This document shows, piece by piece, positions 37,066 through 49,664 of a DNA stretch of 64,000 nt. This DNA is from Haematobia irritans (taxonomy: Eukaryota; Arthropoda; Insecta; Diptera; Muscidae). Where the stretch lies: assembly GCF_050003625.1 (NCBI RefSeq), contig NC_134399.1, positions 220,404,975 to 220,468,974 on the forward strand. Reading direction: 5' to 3'. The position numbers and the translations under genes were made by a program. Under the pieces are notes generated by a model. It saw only the letters and a list, made by a program, of their open reading frames with translations. It was not told the DNA's origin and searched no databases. Position 1 is the first letter of the stretch. Every line of letters starts with the position of its first letter.

Positions 37066-37232
37066 AATGGACCTCCTTTTAATAGCCGAGTCCGAACGGC
37101 GTTCCACATTGCAGTGAAACCACTTAGAGAAGCTTTGAAACACCCAGAAATGTCACAAGCAGTTAGGATAATCCACCGCTGAAAAACTTTTTGGTGTTCG
37201 GTCGAAGCAGGAATCTAACCCATGACCTTGTG
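37066..37232 (-). mobile_element. SINE-A copy split by a hAT element (5' part)
   Basis: Body sequence continuing from 35333, with CGAGTCCGAACGGCG and the start of the tRNA-like head (GAAGCAGGAATC). The outermost head, including the A-box region, is missing. Confidence 0.8.
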
Positions 37233-37609
37233 TCGTTTTGCTCTCATTAGAATTACATGCCGATAATACAGCTCGCCATAACATAATGTTGCGTAACGAA
37301 TTTAACTGCATGCACTAGGTTGTAAAGCAGGATTTTATCTCTATAAAAATTCACTTTGCTGCCGTATCGCAACGAAAACAAAATTCTCCGTTGTAAAAAT
37401 ATAAACAAATTTTTGGATAGCATATTAGACATTATAAACGGAAAATACAAATCATCAATGGTTAGCGACCATAGCCTAATATGTTTTCGGATAATGATGG
37501 TTATTGTTATCCATTTACGCATGGTACGAATTTCTTGCGAAAATTCTTTTTGCAATTTTGCAATGTAATGAGGTAATCTAAGCAGTCGGTAGTATCGTCT
37601 TAATGAACA

Positions 37610-37830
37610 TTGCGCTAAGACAATGTTGCAAAATTGACGCAGAATATAACGTGGGCTTGTGATGTGATGGATGTTCAACATTTCAACAGACGTTACTCAG
37701 AATTTGCATCACTTCTTAAGGTGTGATCCGAATTCGTGTAGTTAAAATAAAGAACATCTTTGGGAAGACATTTTGAATGAGCTTTTAAGGTTGTGCCTTT
37801 GTAAGAACTTCCAAATTTTTGTTTTGCTGG
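37610..37830. repeat. AATTGACGCAGAA/CATCACTTCTTAAGG repeat, copy 1
   Basis: Shares AAAATTGACGCAGAA, GCATCACTTCTTAAGGTGTG and AAAGAACATCTTTGGGA with 47210-47680. An unbounded dispersed repeat. Confidence 0.6.
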
Positions 37831-37987
37831 GTACATTTTATGGTTAACCACAAAATATCATGAATGGATTTGGCTCAATTTTATTATAGTTTTCTTTGTG
37901 TGAAGAGCTGCGTACTGCGAATAAGTCTGATATATACCCCTGGCCGCAATCTTATTTGCATACTAAGAATAAAGGCAAAGGAAAATT

Positions 37988-38255
37988 GATATGAGTGTGC
38001 AAATTTATTAAGGAAAGTCGACTATCAAAAAACTTTTTTTCGGGAGGTTTTTTTCGGTTTAGTGAATTATACGAATTTATAATGGTTTATAGTTTCGCTG
38101 TAAGTAGAGGATGCTGTTAAGGAATGTGGTAGTTCCGAAACGGCCGTCCATTCAACCATCTTGTAGTCCAGAGGACTTTGCCCAACTATATTTGATAAAC
38201 ATACATTAGTTAAGCTACGTTTGTATTTTATTTTAAGCTGTAAACAGTAATGATG
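37988..38255 (-). repeat. GGGCAAAGTCC repeat, copy 1
   Basis: Reverse complement matches 45935-46232 for about 270 bp (CAAGATGGTTG, GGAATTACCACATTCC-type stretch, CAGCATCCTCTACTTG). In both copies a short peptide with SELPHS and ASST is readable. The nucleotides are equally conserved, so coding is not shown. Confidence 0.65.
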
Positions 38256-38334
38256 ATTGAAGACACCAATATTAACAAAAACAAAACAATAAAGATTTCG
38301 CATATATTTTGTGACAAACCCGTGAAAAAGTAAC

Positions 38335-39000
38335 ATTATGCTCTTGAATCATGTTGGGGGGATCATACCCCTTCTCTGCGTGTACAGGATTCTCTCATAT
38401 TTCCCCCATAGTGTAAAATGGGCTTCATATGGTAATATGAAGAACAAGAGCTAAACTAATAATAAGTTGACACATTGTTATAAACAAATGCTATAATAAT
38501 GATAAAAGTGGTCTCCATTACATCCTCAGACAATGTAGGGAGAATTGTATGTACTTTTGGATGAACCGTGATACGCTTAGTATTAACGTACAAATATAGA
38601 CAAATGTTGATAAAGAGCTTTCAAACCATATATAGCTCTGTTATACAAGTAATGGGTTATTCAAAAGATTACTAAGCAATAAATGTTAACTTTTAAATTT
38701 ATAAATATTTATGAAAATATTAATTCATTTTCATAAATCTGTGTGAGAAAACAAAGTAAAAATCAACATGAATAATTTAATACGCTGCGACAATTATTAA
38801 CTATTATTTTGAATGAACAATTTTGTCTGTGTACAGGTTATACAGTACCCTGATGCCCGCTAGGAAGAAATTTTATTTTGGATACCGGCAAGACATCTTT
38901 GCTATGCATTTCCTTGGGTATAATTACTTAAAAACTTGTAGTCCACAGAGAGTCAATAACAACGCTTTAAGGAACATAGCCGAACATCCGTTTTTTTCCT
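38335..39000. other. No gene recognised
   Basis: A lone CACGCAGAGAA-type MITE end (CTTCTCTGCGTGTA at 38371-38384) and AT-rich DNA. Confidence 0.45.
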
Positions 39001-39008
39001 GTAATACT

Positions 39009-39289
39009 CACACAAAAAAAATTTTCTGATTCAATCACGAAATTATTTGATCCAATTAATTTTTAATTGAAATGTGTTCAATCACAGAAATGATAGTATC
39101 AATTAAAAAATTAATTGAAGGTCAACTAAAAAATTAATTGATCCAATTAAAAAATTAATTGATACTATTAATTTTCGTGATTGATTTTTGTTTCAATTTT
39201 TTTTGATTCAATTAAATTTTTAATTGAATATTTTTTAAAACTCAATTAAAATTTTAATTGGAAAATTTTTCGTGAAAATTTTTTCTGTG
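39009..39289. mobile_element. MITE with CACACAAAAAAAATTTTC ends
   Basis: The left end CACACAAAAAAAATTTTCTG and right end GAAAATTTTTTCTGTG are inverted partners. The interior is a set of AATTAATTGAT/TTAATTGAA motifs in both orientations, so the element is strongly self-complementary. No clear target duplication. Confidence 0.7.
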
Positions 39290-39695
39290 CTGCTAAACGT
39301 AAAAACGTTTATTTCATACAGAGTCGATAACATTTTTAAAGGATTTTTACTTCTTCCAATTGTGCGACAGTTTTACTATATGTTTCTAAGGAGGGACTAC
39401 CGACGGCGAGATAGGCAACCGCGAAGTAGGATGACATTTCTTACCTTATTTCCTCCTCCGGTATGCACTTCTAGCCAGTGTTGCCAGTATTTGGAATTTT
39501 CCCCTGGTTGGGAGTATCGTTGGAAATCTCTTCAGTATATCTAACAGCAAGATTCACTAAGTCACACAAACTTTGCCAATGCTTAAAACTGTTCAATTTA
39601 TAACCAACAAACAATGGATTTTCGATTTTTTCGTACGAAAGGTTTCGTTCCGAAATTTAACTTATTTTCATTGCAAACAAAATTTTTGGTTTTAG

Positions 39696-40005
39696 GTTAG
39701 ATTAGGTAGCAGCCCGATGTATCAGGCTCACTTCGACTATTCAGTCCATTGTGATACCACATTGGTGAACTTCTCTCTTATCACTGAGTGCTGCCCGATT
39801 CCATGTTAAGCTCAATGACAAGGGACCTCCTTTTTATAGCCGAGTCCGAACGGCGTTCCACATTGCAGTGAAACCTCTTAGAGAAGCTTTGAAACCCTCA
39901 GAAATGTCACCAGCATTACTGAGGTGGGATAATCCACCGCTGAAAAACGTTTTGGTGTTCGGTCGAAGCAGGTATCGAACCCACCATTGCACCACGGTGG
40001 CTCCC
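39696..40005 (-). mobile_element. SINE-A with 8-bp TSD
   Basis: Minus-strand SINE with 5' end GGGAGCCACCGTGGTGCAAT, a head shortened between the A-box and B-box regions, the full body, and a 3' end of CCTAATCTAAC. GGTTTTAG is duplicated at 39688-39695 and 40006-40013. It is inserted in the repeat that continues at 40014. Confidence 0.9.
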
Positions 40006-40470
40006 GGTTTTAGCTTAATTATATTATTTTTTGGAAATATTCCATAGTCCAATGCAATTTTCCTTATCCCAAGTGTATATGAACTAACCGTAGTTATAAA
40101 ATTCTGATTCCCAACAAATAAGTTCAATGTAAACAATAGCAGAAGAAAATAGTTAACAAAATTTTTGGTTTTAGCTTAATTATATTATTTTTTGGAAATT
40201 TTCCATAGTCCAATGCAATTTTCCTTATCCCATGTTTATATGAACTAACCATAGTTACAATATTCTGATTCCCAACAAATAAGTTCAATTTTCCCTTATC
40301 CCAAGTTGATATGAACTAACCGTAGTTACAAAATTCTGATTCCCAACAAATAAGTTCAATGTTCAATGTTCCCTTATCCCAAGTTTATATGAACTAACCG
40401 TGGTTACAATTCTGATTCCCAACAAATAAGTTCAATGTAAACAAAAGCAGAAGAAAATGTTCATGATTTG
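40006..40470. repeat. Imperfect tandem repeat, four units
   Basis: CTTATCCCA(A)GT..ATATGAACTAACC..AGTTA and TTCTGATTCCCAACAAATAA recur four times between 40060 and 40440, with unit lengths varying from about 85 to 175 bp because some units lack the TTTTAGCTTAATTATATTAT part. Confidence 0.8.
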
Positions 40471-40625
40471 GCGCCAATGATATTTTGCTTCTTTATTTAT
40501 TTTTTGTATTATGTTTATTTTATTTAATGTTATTAAACATTCTTGAATTGGTCTATAAGTATAAATATACTGCTAACAATGCTTCTGGTGAAATAGTATA
40601 CGATACTGGATACTGCATTGACTAA

Positions 40626-40761
40626 TTTTGAATTGCCACTAATTAAATGAATTTTGTGTCATATTGTGAATTATTATTTAGAATTAAGTTCTATTTTGAA
40701 TTGTCACTAATTAAATGAATTTTGTGTCCTATTGTGAATTATTATTTAGAATTAAGTTCTA
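40626..40761. repeat. 68-bp tandem duplication
   Basis: TTTTGAATTGCCACTAATTA at 40626 recurs with one change at 40694; the copies are almost identical. Confidence 0.85.
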
Positions 40762-40799
40762 AGATATTTCGTGGCAAGTGGGTGAATTTATATCCAGAA

Positions 40800-43700
40800 C
40801 ATACGACGGTGAGCATCTGATGAACAGTCTCAATAAAACCCATTGTAAACTCTAACCCGCTTCTTTTTATTTTCTTTTATGTGCTGTTACAGGCAGCACA
40901 TATGCTACACAGTGTTCCACTTTTGAAACACCTCTTCTGTATTTAAAGTTCTTTACCGACAACGTTGTTTCCAGTGACGCCCGCACAATACAGTCCAATC
41001 CCACAATCGGCTCAGAGTGTCCAAGCCTAAGCTTCTATGTCCCGGTTCCCTTGTCTATACATTAATAAAAGTTTTACCTTATGTTACTTATAACCCCGTA
41101 TCAAGCTCTTGCGAAAATTCGTGTGGAATACCAATAATACAGTGCTTACATGCATCTCTTATGGGAGCAAAATGTAAAGAATCGATAACAACGCTCACGG
41201 AAATTTCTTTAGCAGATATAGCAATGAATATCTTATGGCTAGCCAAAATTTCATTGGAGGTGCATACCGGCCTTATGGGATGAAAAATAAGAGGACATAT
41301 TTAAGGGTTGCAGAAATTGCGCCAGATGTGCAATATTAATTATAAGGCAATTTGTTTATGTTTAATGCAACTGTAAAAACAAGTAAACGATGCAACTTTA
41401 TTAATATCTCAAAAAGATGTCATCCATTTAATGTAAACGATTCTCGAATTTTCTGTACACGAAACTGCATTACAGCTAAACGAAGTTGTTTGTCCCTTCC
41501 TGTGGGGATTTTTTTCACGTGTAATTAACAAAAGGCAACGTAAGTTAATAACATATTTATTTTATTTGAGTTCTGACATGTTCTCTTAAATAACCAAATA
41601 TGTTTTGTCAGTTTCCATTATCGCAATTTCTTTCATTTGAGTACCATATTGTTAACATTTGTCATCATTCTTATTGTGAGAAAGTTTAAGGCATTCGGAC
41701 CTGAATTATATTCATATTTTCCAAAACTTCGTATATTAATACCACCTTTTTCGGTTTATTCGGTCTAAATAGTAGATTTCACTTTACATACTACAGATTC
41801 TTTTGTTTTTTTACATGCAATCACAACTTACTTTGTTATATATGCCATTTTTTGTTTTACGTAATTAAAGCCTTTTCACACTTCTTGTATTTAGAGAAAT
41901 TAAGGGACTAATCATTCAACCCCTTTTTATACATATCAGATAATCTAGTAAAAAAATAATGTTTCAGTTTTTTTTACATCAACTACTGATTTTCCCAAAG
42001 ATTTCATAAATTCATGAAATTAATCTACATACATATTAATTGAATCAGCTGATTGTCATGTGACACGTTTCATTGCCTTATGTTTTAGATGACTTATCCT
42101 AGCAACACATGGAAGAATGGGTGACGTTTATGGACATTGTATCTCAACTACGTCACAAAACACATTACCATATAAAATCAAATGTTAGCTATGCTCTTCC
42201 TCTCGCTCGCTCTCTCTCACACACACACACACTCTCCTCAATAAAATATATCTAGTTTCTCTTTACATCACTAATATATCACGCACAATGCAAGCGCTCC
42301 TTCGAAACAATACACTAGCTCTCCGCGTTGGTCTCTCTTCGAAAATGTTTGACAATTGGTAGCAGAACAGTTGTTGCTGTTTGCCATTTGCAATTACATA
42401 CAAAGTACTTTGAAATAGATTCCTATTGATTTTACCCGAAAACTTGAAAAGCACAACATTAGCAACTTGGCAATCGTGGAAAACCATGGACTTCACCACT
42501 ACAAGCATAGCAATGTCGTCTGTGTATCAGCCATATAAGAATGAGCGAACACATACCCTAAAACCTTATTCACTGCACGAGTTCTTGGGGAGGGGGGCAA
42601 ATAAAACGCCCTTTATTATCCTTAGACATCAAACTGGAACAATGGATGAAGAAAACCATGCTTTTTAGCAAATGTTTTCTTCTCGATGACAACAAATCAT
42701 TACATTTTATATAATTTACTTGTATACATACATACTTTGTTAATAAACTCATAATAATTGTTTTTAATGCAGTTTATTAAATATTCCAAATTATGCAACG
42801 TCAACACAGCCCCTGATTTGGAATGACTTGTGTCGTTTCTATATATTTTTCTTTTTCACATAGATCTCCTTTGGTTAAAAAAGATACAATCTACCACTGG
42901 TTATATGGTGGTGGTGGCCACTGGTTATATTTTTGTATTTGTATGCAAATTAACACAGAAAACACTTGAAACTCCATTCAACTTTTAATATTTTCGAAAT
43001 TTCTATTGAAAAAGCTTTATTGTTGCAAAGGCAAAACACTTAGTAGCAAATGGTTATTTACACACTTTTAACAAACAAAAAAGGGATAAATCCTTTTGTC
43101 TTGGTTATCTGCATTTCACCATAACTTACATCTTTTCCAGACAACTTTAGTCGCGGTAACAGCGCGAGTAACTTGAAGCTTACCACAGCCTTCATTGACA
43201 AATTTCAAACTGAACTAAACTAATGAGAGCAAAGGAGGTGTTAAATTGTTGTATGCAAAGACCAGTGTTACCAATATGGTCGAATTGAAAAGAAATTAAT
43301 CGCATGAATAGATATTTTGTTTCAGCATTACCTTACAGCCATTTTTTGTCAGTCGACGCCGCCTCAACTCAATTTACCCGCTAATTACCAAAAATGTTGA
43401 TTTACATCCGAAACTTTAAACCTTCCAACCGCAATCGATCAAAACAATTTTGCAAAAATTTAGCTGAAAAGATTTGAATGAAACGTAAATTTGGTTGTAC
43501 GACTAATCTTATTTACTATTCAGATAACTTCATTTTGAATTTATAATGTAACTGTCTATGCTTTACAGTTAGTACTTACGCTTAAAGATATTTGTTTTAG
43601 AAGAAAACAGGCATCAAGGAGGTGGTAAACGTAAAATCTCTTACAAACTGTAAAATAATAATAAGAATGTATCAAAATAAAGATGGGAGGGGAACAATTT

Positions 43701-44499
43701 TAAATATGACAAAGATTTAATTTGTGGAATTTGTCGTTTTCTTTTTGAGATATATTCACAAATGTTTCCTGAGTATAAAAAATTGTATTATATCACTCCA
43801 AATTAAAATACATTTTCAAGATCACCACTTGCAAGCCAACACCTAAATATTAGATGTTCATCTACCTCATCATAAAGTTGTATAAGTTAAAAGTCGTGTT
43901 TTCAATAAAAGCAAGTGTCAAAAATAGATTTTTCAAAAAATTTAACAAATCTAAATGTCGAGTTTTTAAGTCTGATAATAATTGCGTTTGTTTTTTTTCT
44001 GCCGTTTAAATTGGATTTTTGTAGCATAGTTTCTGGCTCTTTATTTAAAAAATATGCAATGGATTGTGTCTTCGATAAACGGATGCCATGGCGAAATATT
44101 GTAAATAAAAGCGCTCCAAACAATGGTGGCGTATAGAAAAAATAAGATTCTTTATCAACTTATCAACACAACAACTCAATTTGTAAGTGACCAAAACAAA
44201 ATATATTTCTATTATAAATTTATTTGTTATATTATTTGTTATTATATTTCGATGTTTATTTGGATAAAAGAATTCCAAATTCCCGTTTAATTTTAGTGAG
44301 ATTGTGAAAATTGTAGAAAATTCCAAAACTTAAAGTCCAAAAAGTCAAAAGTCCAAAACTTAAAGAAGAAATAACGAAAAGTGCTAACAAAAGAATAAAT
44401 ATACTCTCTTGTGAATTTCCCTGAGGACAGGAGTATGTCTCGAAATATTGATAATATTAAATAAAAATTACAACTCACATACTCCCGTGGCCGTGACTA
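40800..44499. other. No gene recognised; one CT/CA microsatellite
   Basis: The longest part of the window without a supported feature. Short frames at 41017-41283 (plus) and 42263-42668 (both strands) show no family I know. A CT-rich run followed by CA repeats lies at about 42196-42234. Near 43350-43510 there is a reverse-complement scrap of the hAT-type MITE of 28964. Confidence 0.45.
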
Positions 44500-44500
44500 A

Positions 44501-45336
44501 ACAAGTATATACAGGAGTAAGTTCGGCCGGGTCTTACCAAATATTAGGGTTTCCTTTGAAATTTCAGAAATTTGAAATTTCACTTCCCGAAGATAAATTT
44601 AAAGATTTTACCTATGAAGACTATATCAGATTCTGGATTTATAAGAACCATTTTTGTTTGAGTTTTAGAGATGATGAAATAACGCCTTGATTAGAATCTG
44701 TAGATTTTCACCCCCATTATTTAAATGATTACGAGAAGTAAAATCTCGAAATTTTGAATTCAGTTTCAAGCAATTTTCATAATCAGTGCGCCTTCTATAC
44801 CCTCAAGAATGGAGGCCTTACCAAATGGACCGATAAAAACTAAGTCCGATATACGTTTTTTTGTGTCTAAAATACCAGTATATTTACAATTTCAGGAAAA
44901 TCCGATAACATCTACGGTTTCTAGAAACCCAAGAAGTTAAATCGGGAGATCGGTCATATGGGGGCTATACTAAAATATGGACCGATACTCACCGTTTTCG
45001 GCACACCACTTTATGGCCCGAAAATACCTCTAGATTTCCAATTTCAGGCAAATTGGATAAAAACTACGATTTCTATAAGCCCAAGATCCCAAATCGGGAG
45101 GTCGGTTTATATGGGGACTATATCAAAACCTGGACCGATATAGCCCATCTTCGAACTTGACCTGCCTGCAGACAAAAGACGTGTTTGTGCAAAATTTCAG
45201 CACGATTGCTTCATTATTGAAGACTGTAGCGTGATTACAACAGACGGACATCGTTATATCGTCTTACCTGATCAAGAATATATGTACGTTATATAGTCGG
45301 AAATCGATATTTCGATGCGTTACAAACAGAACAAAT
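44501..45336 (+). repeat. ACAAGTATATACAGGAG repeat
   Basis: A diverged relative of 18386-19788: it starts ACAAGTATATACAGGAGTAA and has two GGGAG(A)TCGGT-ATATGGGG units near 44943 and 45098. It ends with CAAGAATATATGTACG and TTTCGATGCGTTACAAAC. It has no minisatellite. Confidence 0.7.
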
Positions 45337-45934
45337 ATAATTAAAAGAATAAATATAATTAAAAGAATAAAACACTTTAGTTTTCTTTTTTCGTATATTT
45401 AGAAATGTTCTTTGTATCAAATAAACGCATTATTAACATGGAATGGAAATAAACTTAAAAAAAGCATTGCAAGCAAAGAAGAAAAAATCGACAAATCGAA
45501 TAATAGAAATAAACCATTACTCCATAAAGAAAATAATAAGGAAAAAAATCTTGTAGATTACATACATACAACGTGGTATAGAATATAAACAACATTAAAT
45601 CGTTCTATGATAGAATATTCGTTATGTTCCATTTTTTGGTGATTTAAAATTTCGATTTCATTTAATATTTATAACGATACATAGTATCTCATCTTTGTTG
45701 CCAACCATTTAAATACGTTTCAATGTAGAACAATTCCCAATAGATGGCGTTTGTCGGTCTAAGTCTTACAGCTGCTTGAATCAATAGGATGTTAATTTTT
45801 GATCTGTTTATAATTTAAAAAAGCAAGCAAATTTCCAAATATCTGAATAGTTATTTATTTTCATAGATGCTTCAGAGATATCACTTCTCAAAATTAAAAA
45901 ATTAAATTATAAAATTAAAAATTGTTGTTGTTTT
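45337..45934. other. No gene recognised
   Basis: AT-rich spacer. Confidence 0.5.
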
Positions 45935-46232
45935 TTATTGCAGCTTAAAACCATACATTGACTAAACTACAAGTGTAGCTTAACCAACAGAGGAAAATAA
46001 TGTTTGTCAAATTTATTTGGGCAAAGCCCTATAGACTGCAAGATGGTTGGATGGACGCACGTTTCGGAATTACCACATTCCTCATCAGCATCCTCTACTT
46101 GCAGCGAATCAAACAATTATCACAATAAATTCAGGCAGTTCATTAAACCCAAAAATAAACCACACTTGAACCCTCCGAAAAAAGGCTTTACATTGATAGC
46201 CGGCTTATGCCGAAATAAATTCAAAACAAATT
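45935..46232 (+). repeat. GGGCAAAGCCC repeat, copy 2
   Basis: Inverted relative of 37988-38255; it contains TTTGGGCAAAGCCCTATAGA and the SELPHS/ASST-coding stretch. Borders are approximate. Confidence 0.65.
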
Positions 46233-46239
46233 AAAAATA

Positions 46240-47205
46240 TTTTGTTATACATATATTGAAAAAAAGACTCATTCTTCTAATATATGTCTGCTTTGAACTT
46301 ACCTTTTATTTGGTAAGTTCAAGAAAACCAATTATTATCAATTATTTTTGCTCTTCTCTGTTAAATTTTTGAAAGTTATTCTAAATGTAGTCTGAGGTTA
46401 CATTAGGTTATAGTATAGGGATTATAATTAGATCAAAAAAATTAAATTTCCTATAATATTATTCCGATATTTTCCGATATATATATAAATATAAAAATAA
46501 GCATATAGGAAAAACTTGTTCCTAAAATGTATGTTATGTATCAATAATCGTTCTTATCTGGAACTATTATGACTTGTGGGAACTAAAAACAAAATAAATT
46601 TGTTTGGCTTTTCGAATACATACATGTATACTTCAATGTTTAAGATGACACATGGCCAATAACTAACAAGCGTAAAGTCAAATAACATGGAAAAGCTAGT
46701 ATTTCAAATAGACAAGTATGTGTGTACGTACATTAATGTATTTATTAAATTATTAGAATATAACGCATACGTATTATTAATCCATTTTGATTGGTGACGA
46801 GTACTACGCATACTATTGATATAAACAATAACCATGCACATCTCGTTGAATGCCAAAAACAAATTTATTTTCACGGTTACTTCTTGATTCCATTAATTTT
46901 GAAACATAAATATATAGTTGTCTTGATGTATATTTTGAATAAAAAGTTTAGGTTTGGGTGGAAATGTCTCCCGCAATAACGAATGATATAAGGCATCGTA
47001 TTCGTAATACTGATATTGATTGTTTATTTTATTTCAATATTTTTATGTATCTAAGGTTATTTATAAAATTTGGAGTATTTCTATTGTATAACCTCCCTGC
47101 CAACTTTTTTTGAATTTGACGCCACTTATATCCCCACCACTACTTTATTCCACTTTGAGATCGACAATACCTTTTTAAGCATAATAATTTTTTAGTTTTT
47201 CTAAT
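46240..47205. other. No gene recognised
   Basis: AT-rich spacer; nothing supported. Confidence 0.5.
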
Positions 47206-47209
47206 TTTT

Positions 47210-47552
47210 TTTAGGAACCCAGCAAAAAAAGCGTCGCCGAAAAAGCAGTGAAAATGTTCTTTTTGGATACGGAAGTGGTGCAAAATTGACGCAGAAGCGA
47301 TGAATTTAATATGGGCGGATGTCCACCTTTTCAAAAGCCGTTGAATATGCATCACTTCTTAAGGTGTGATCTGAATTCGGTGTTTTAGATGTGAAATAAA
47401 AAATTATGTTATATTTTTCCAAATATATAATTTTTATATTTTTTTGATTTTCAATGCATTTTAACACTTGTCTGAAACGTTTGACCTCAAATATTTTCAA
47501 AAATTCGCAATTTTTCTAGAATAAAAATATGAAAAAAGCGAGTTATAAAAAA
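47210..47552. repeat. AATTGACGCAGAA/CATCACTTCTTAAGG repeat, copy 2
   Basis: Contains GCAAAAAAAGCGTCGCCGAA, AAAATTGACGCAGAAGCG and GCATCACTTCTTAAGGTGTG. Only the last two are shared with 37610-37830. It continues into the tandem unit at 47555. Confidence 0.6.
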
Positions 47553-47554
47553 TT

Positions 47555-47988
47555 GAATTAAAAGAACTTCCTGTATAGTTAAAATAAAGAACATCTTTGG
47601 GAGGACATTTTGGGAAGTGCTTTTAAAGTTGTACCTTTAGAAGAACTTCCAATTTTTTTTGCTGGGAAGTTATTTACTCTTGGTGTTTCAAAATGACTCT
47701 TCTAACAATAGTGATGACAGAATACAAATTTTTGTGCTAGCGTGCATAACCACACCTAAAGATATTTGTTTGAATTAAAAGAACTTCCTGTATAGTTAAA
47801 ATAGAGAACATCTTTGCGAGGACATTTTTGGAAGTGCTTTTAAAGTTGTACCTTTAGAAGAACTTCCAATTTTTTTGCTGGGAAGTTATTTACTCTTGGT
47901 GTTTCAAAATTACTCTTCTAACAATAGTGATGACAGAATACAAATTTTTGTGCTAGCGTGCATAACCACACCTAATGATATTTGTTTG
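47555..47988. repeat. 217-bp tandem duplication
   Basis: GAATTAAAAGAACTTCCTGT is at 47555 and 47772. The two 217-bp units differ at only a few positions (ATAAAG/ATAGAG, GGGAGG/GCGAGG, AAATGA/AAATTA, CTAAAG/CTAATG). Confidence 0.88.
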
Positions 47989-48136
47989 TAGAAACAGCAA
48001 AAAAGTCCACTAAAACAGCAAAATGTCTGCTGAAAAACGTAAAGCAGTCACTGTTTGCTGAAATAGCAAACATTGTCTTTTATTTTTTAAGCTCGATTAC
48101 ACAAAACCTGTTTTAGCCCCTAAGTTTGTCAACTTA

Positions 48137-48478
48137 GGTTAGGTTAGGTCGCAGCCCGATGTATCAGGCTCACTTAGACTATTCAGTCCATTGTGATTCC
48201 ACATTGGTGAACTTCTCTCTTATCACTGAGTGCTGCCCGATTCCATATTAAGCTCAATGACAAGGGAACTCCTTTTTATAGCCGAGTCCGAACGGCGTTC
48301 CACATTGCAGTGAAACCACTTAGAGAAGCTTTGAAACCCTCAGAAATGTCACCAGCATTACTGAGGTGGGATAATCCACCGCTGAAAAACTTTTTGGTGT
48401 TCAGTCGAAGCAGGAATCGAACCCATGACCTTGTGTATGCAAGGCAGACATGCTAACCATGGCACCACGGTGGCTCCC
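48137..48478 (-). mobile_element. SINE-A reference copy, 12-bp TSD
   Basis: The 342-bp element is flanked by the exact duplication TTTGTCAACTTA (48125-48136, 48479-48490), the mark of target-primed insertion. On the minus strand it has a tRNA-derived head (B box GGTTCGATTCC), a body with GGCTATAAAAAGGAG, and a CCTAACCTAACC tail. SINEs are transcribed by pol III and moved by a partner LINE. The CCTAA tail instead of poly(A) is unusual. Confidence 0.92.
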
Positions 48479-48714
48479 TTTGTCAACTTAAGCGCTATCG
48501 TAATCCTATGAATATCGATGGTATTTGCCCAAAAATCTGAATATTTATCAAATTGAGGCATAACAGCAAAGAAAATGTTTGCTGATCGCAGACTTTTTTG
48601 TATGGTTGCATGCATTCTTATTGCAGTTCGTCAAGGGAATTTAATTAGAATTGTTTTCAATATTTACAAATTTTGGAGCAGACTACTTTGATAGCTCTTT
48701 AGCAACAAGAAACG

Positions 48715-48945
48715 AAACTTGTTCTCTTATCAATGAGTTCTGCCCGATTCTAAGCTCAATTAAAAGAGATCTACTTGTAGCCGAGTCCGAACAGCGTTTT
48801 ACATTACGCTGAAACCACTTAGAGATTGCCTTGAAACACATAGAACTGTTGCCAGCATTAACAAGAGTGGACAAACCACCGTTGAAACCGGCGATCCTTT
48901 ATATTCATGGCGTGCATGCAAACCATTGCACCTGTACCCCATATA
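48715..48945 (-). mobile_element. Old, diverged SINE-A copy
   Basis: Shares CCGAGTCCGAACAGCG, AAACCACTTAGAGA and CTGCCCGATTCTAAGCTCAA with the family, with many substitutions and a broken head. Confidence 0.7.
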
Positions 48946-48949
48946 AATG

Positions 48950-49555
48950 TAGTTTTAACGTAGCTTGGAAATAGATTAGGCAATTTGCATGCCAATACCT
49001 AGGAACAATATCAACTAAATCTATCAATAACGTATATATCTACATGCAGTGTGAGTTCTGTTTGCAAATATTTTAATTAACAACTATTGCCATTGGGAAT
49101 ATGTCACATGCTAAATAGTTTTTGTTTGGTGTTAATTTGTTATATGAATCCCTGTGTAGATTTTTTTTTCAAATTGAAAATCATTACGTTTACTTGTACA
49201 ACATACATTTGTTTTATTTTTATTTATTACTTTCTTTTATTATTAAACATTCAAAGGTCCTCAAAGGCCTATGCAAAAAATACCCATTTCGGGTATTATT
49301 TTTCCATTCCATTTTTCCAGAATTAAATTATATACATATATATATAGTACATTAAACAACATGTTTAGTTTTGAGGTACACTGTGTTTTTAAAGTCAATT
49401 ATTTAATATAGCCATAATGGTTATTGTTGACACGCAACTAAATAAGCCACATTACAATAGAATATCTTTGATCTGTGATGGCATTTACTGTGTACCCTAG
49501 TACACAATACAAGTAAATGTAGGAACATGTTATTTATCAAAATATAAAGTTTGTT
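48950..49555. other. No gene recognised; 3' flank of the desaturase
   Basis: AT-rich DNA downstream of the minus-strand gene; nothing else supported. Confidence 0.5.
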
Positions 49556-49559
49556 ATTA

Positions 49560-49565
49560 TTTAAT
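49560..49565 (-). promoter_or_regulatory. Candidate polyadenylation signal ATTAAA
   Basis: On the minus strand ATTAAA lies about 100 nt after the desaturase stop codon (49667-49665). It is a common variant of AATAAA. No canonical AATAAA was seen closer to the stop. Confidence 0.4.
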
Positions 49566-49664
49566 AGTGCAATATTTTGAGATTATCATTTTAGCTCTCG
49601 GTGACATAGAAGAAAACTAGTAATTGATACAAAAAAAAACACAAATACAAAATACTGGTACATC

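Noticed and set aside
39834..40136. 100-codon minus-strand frame
   Set aside because: It largely overlaps the SINE-A copy at 39696-40005; similar frames occur in other SINE-A copies.
42263..42668. Overlapping frames on both strands near 42.4 kb
   Set aside because: Both are about 80 codons, overlap each other, and show no recognisable domain or splice context.
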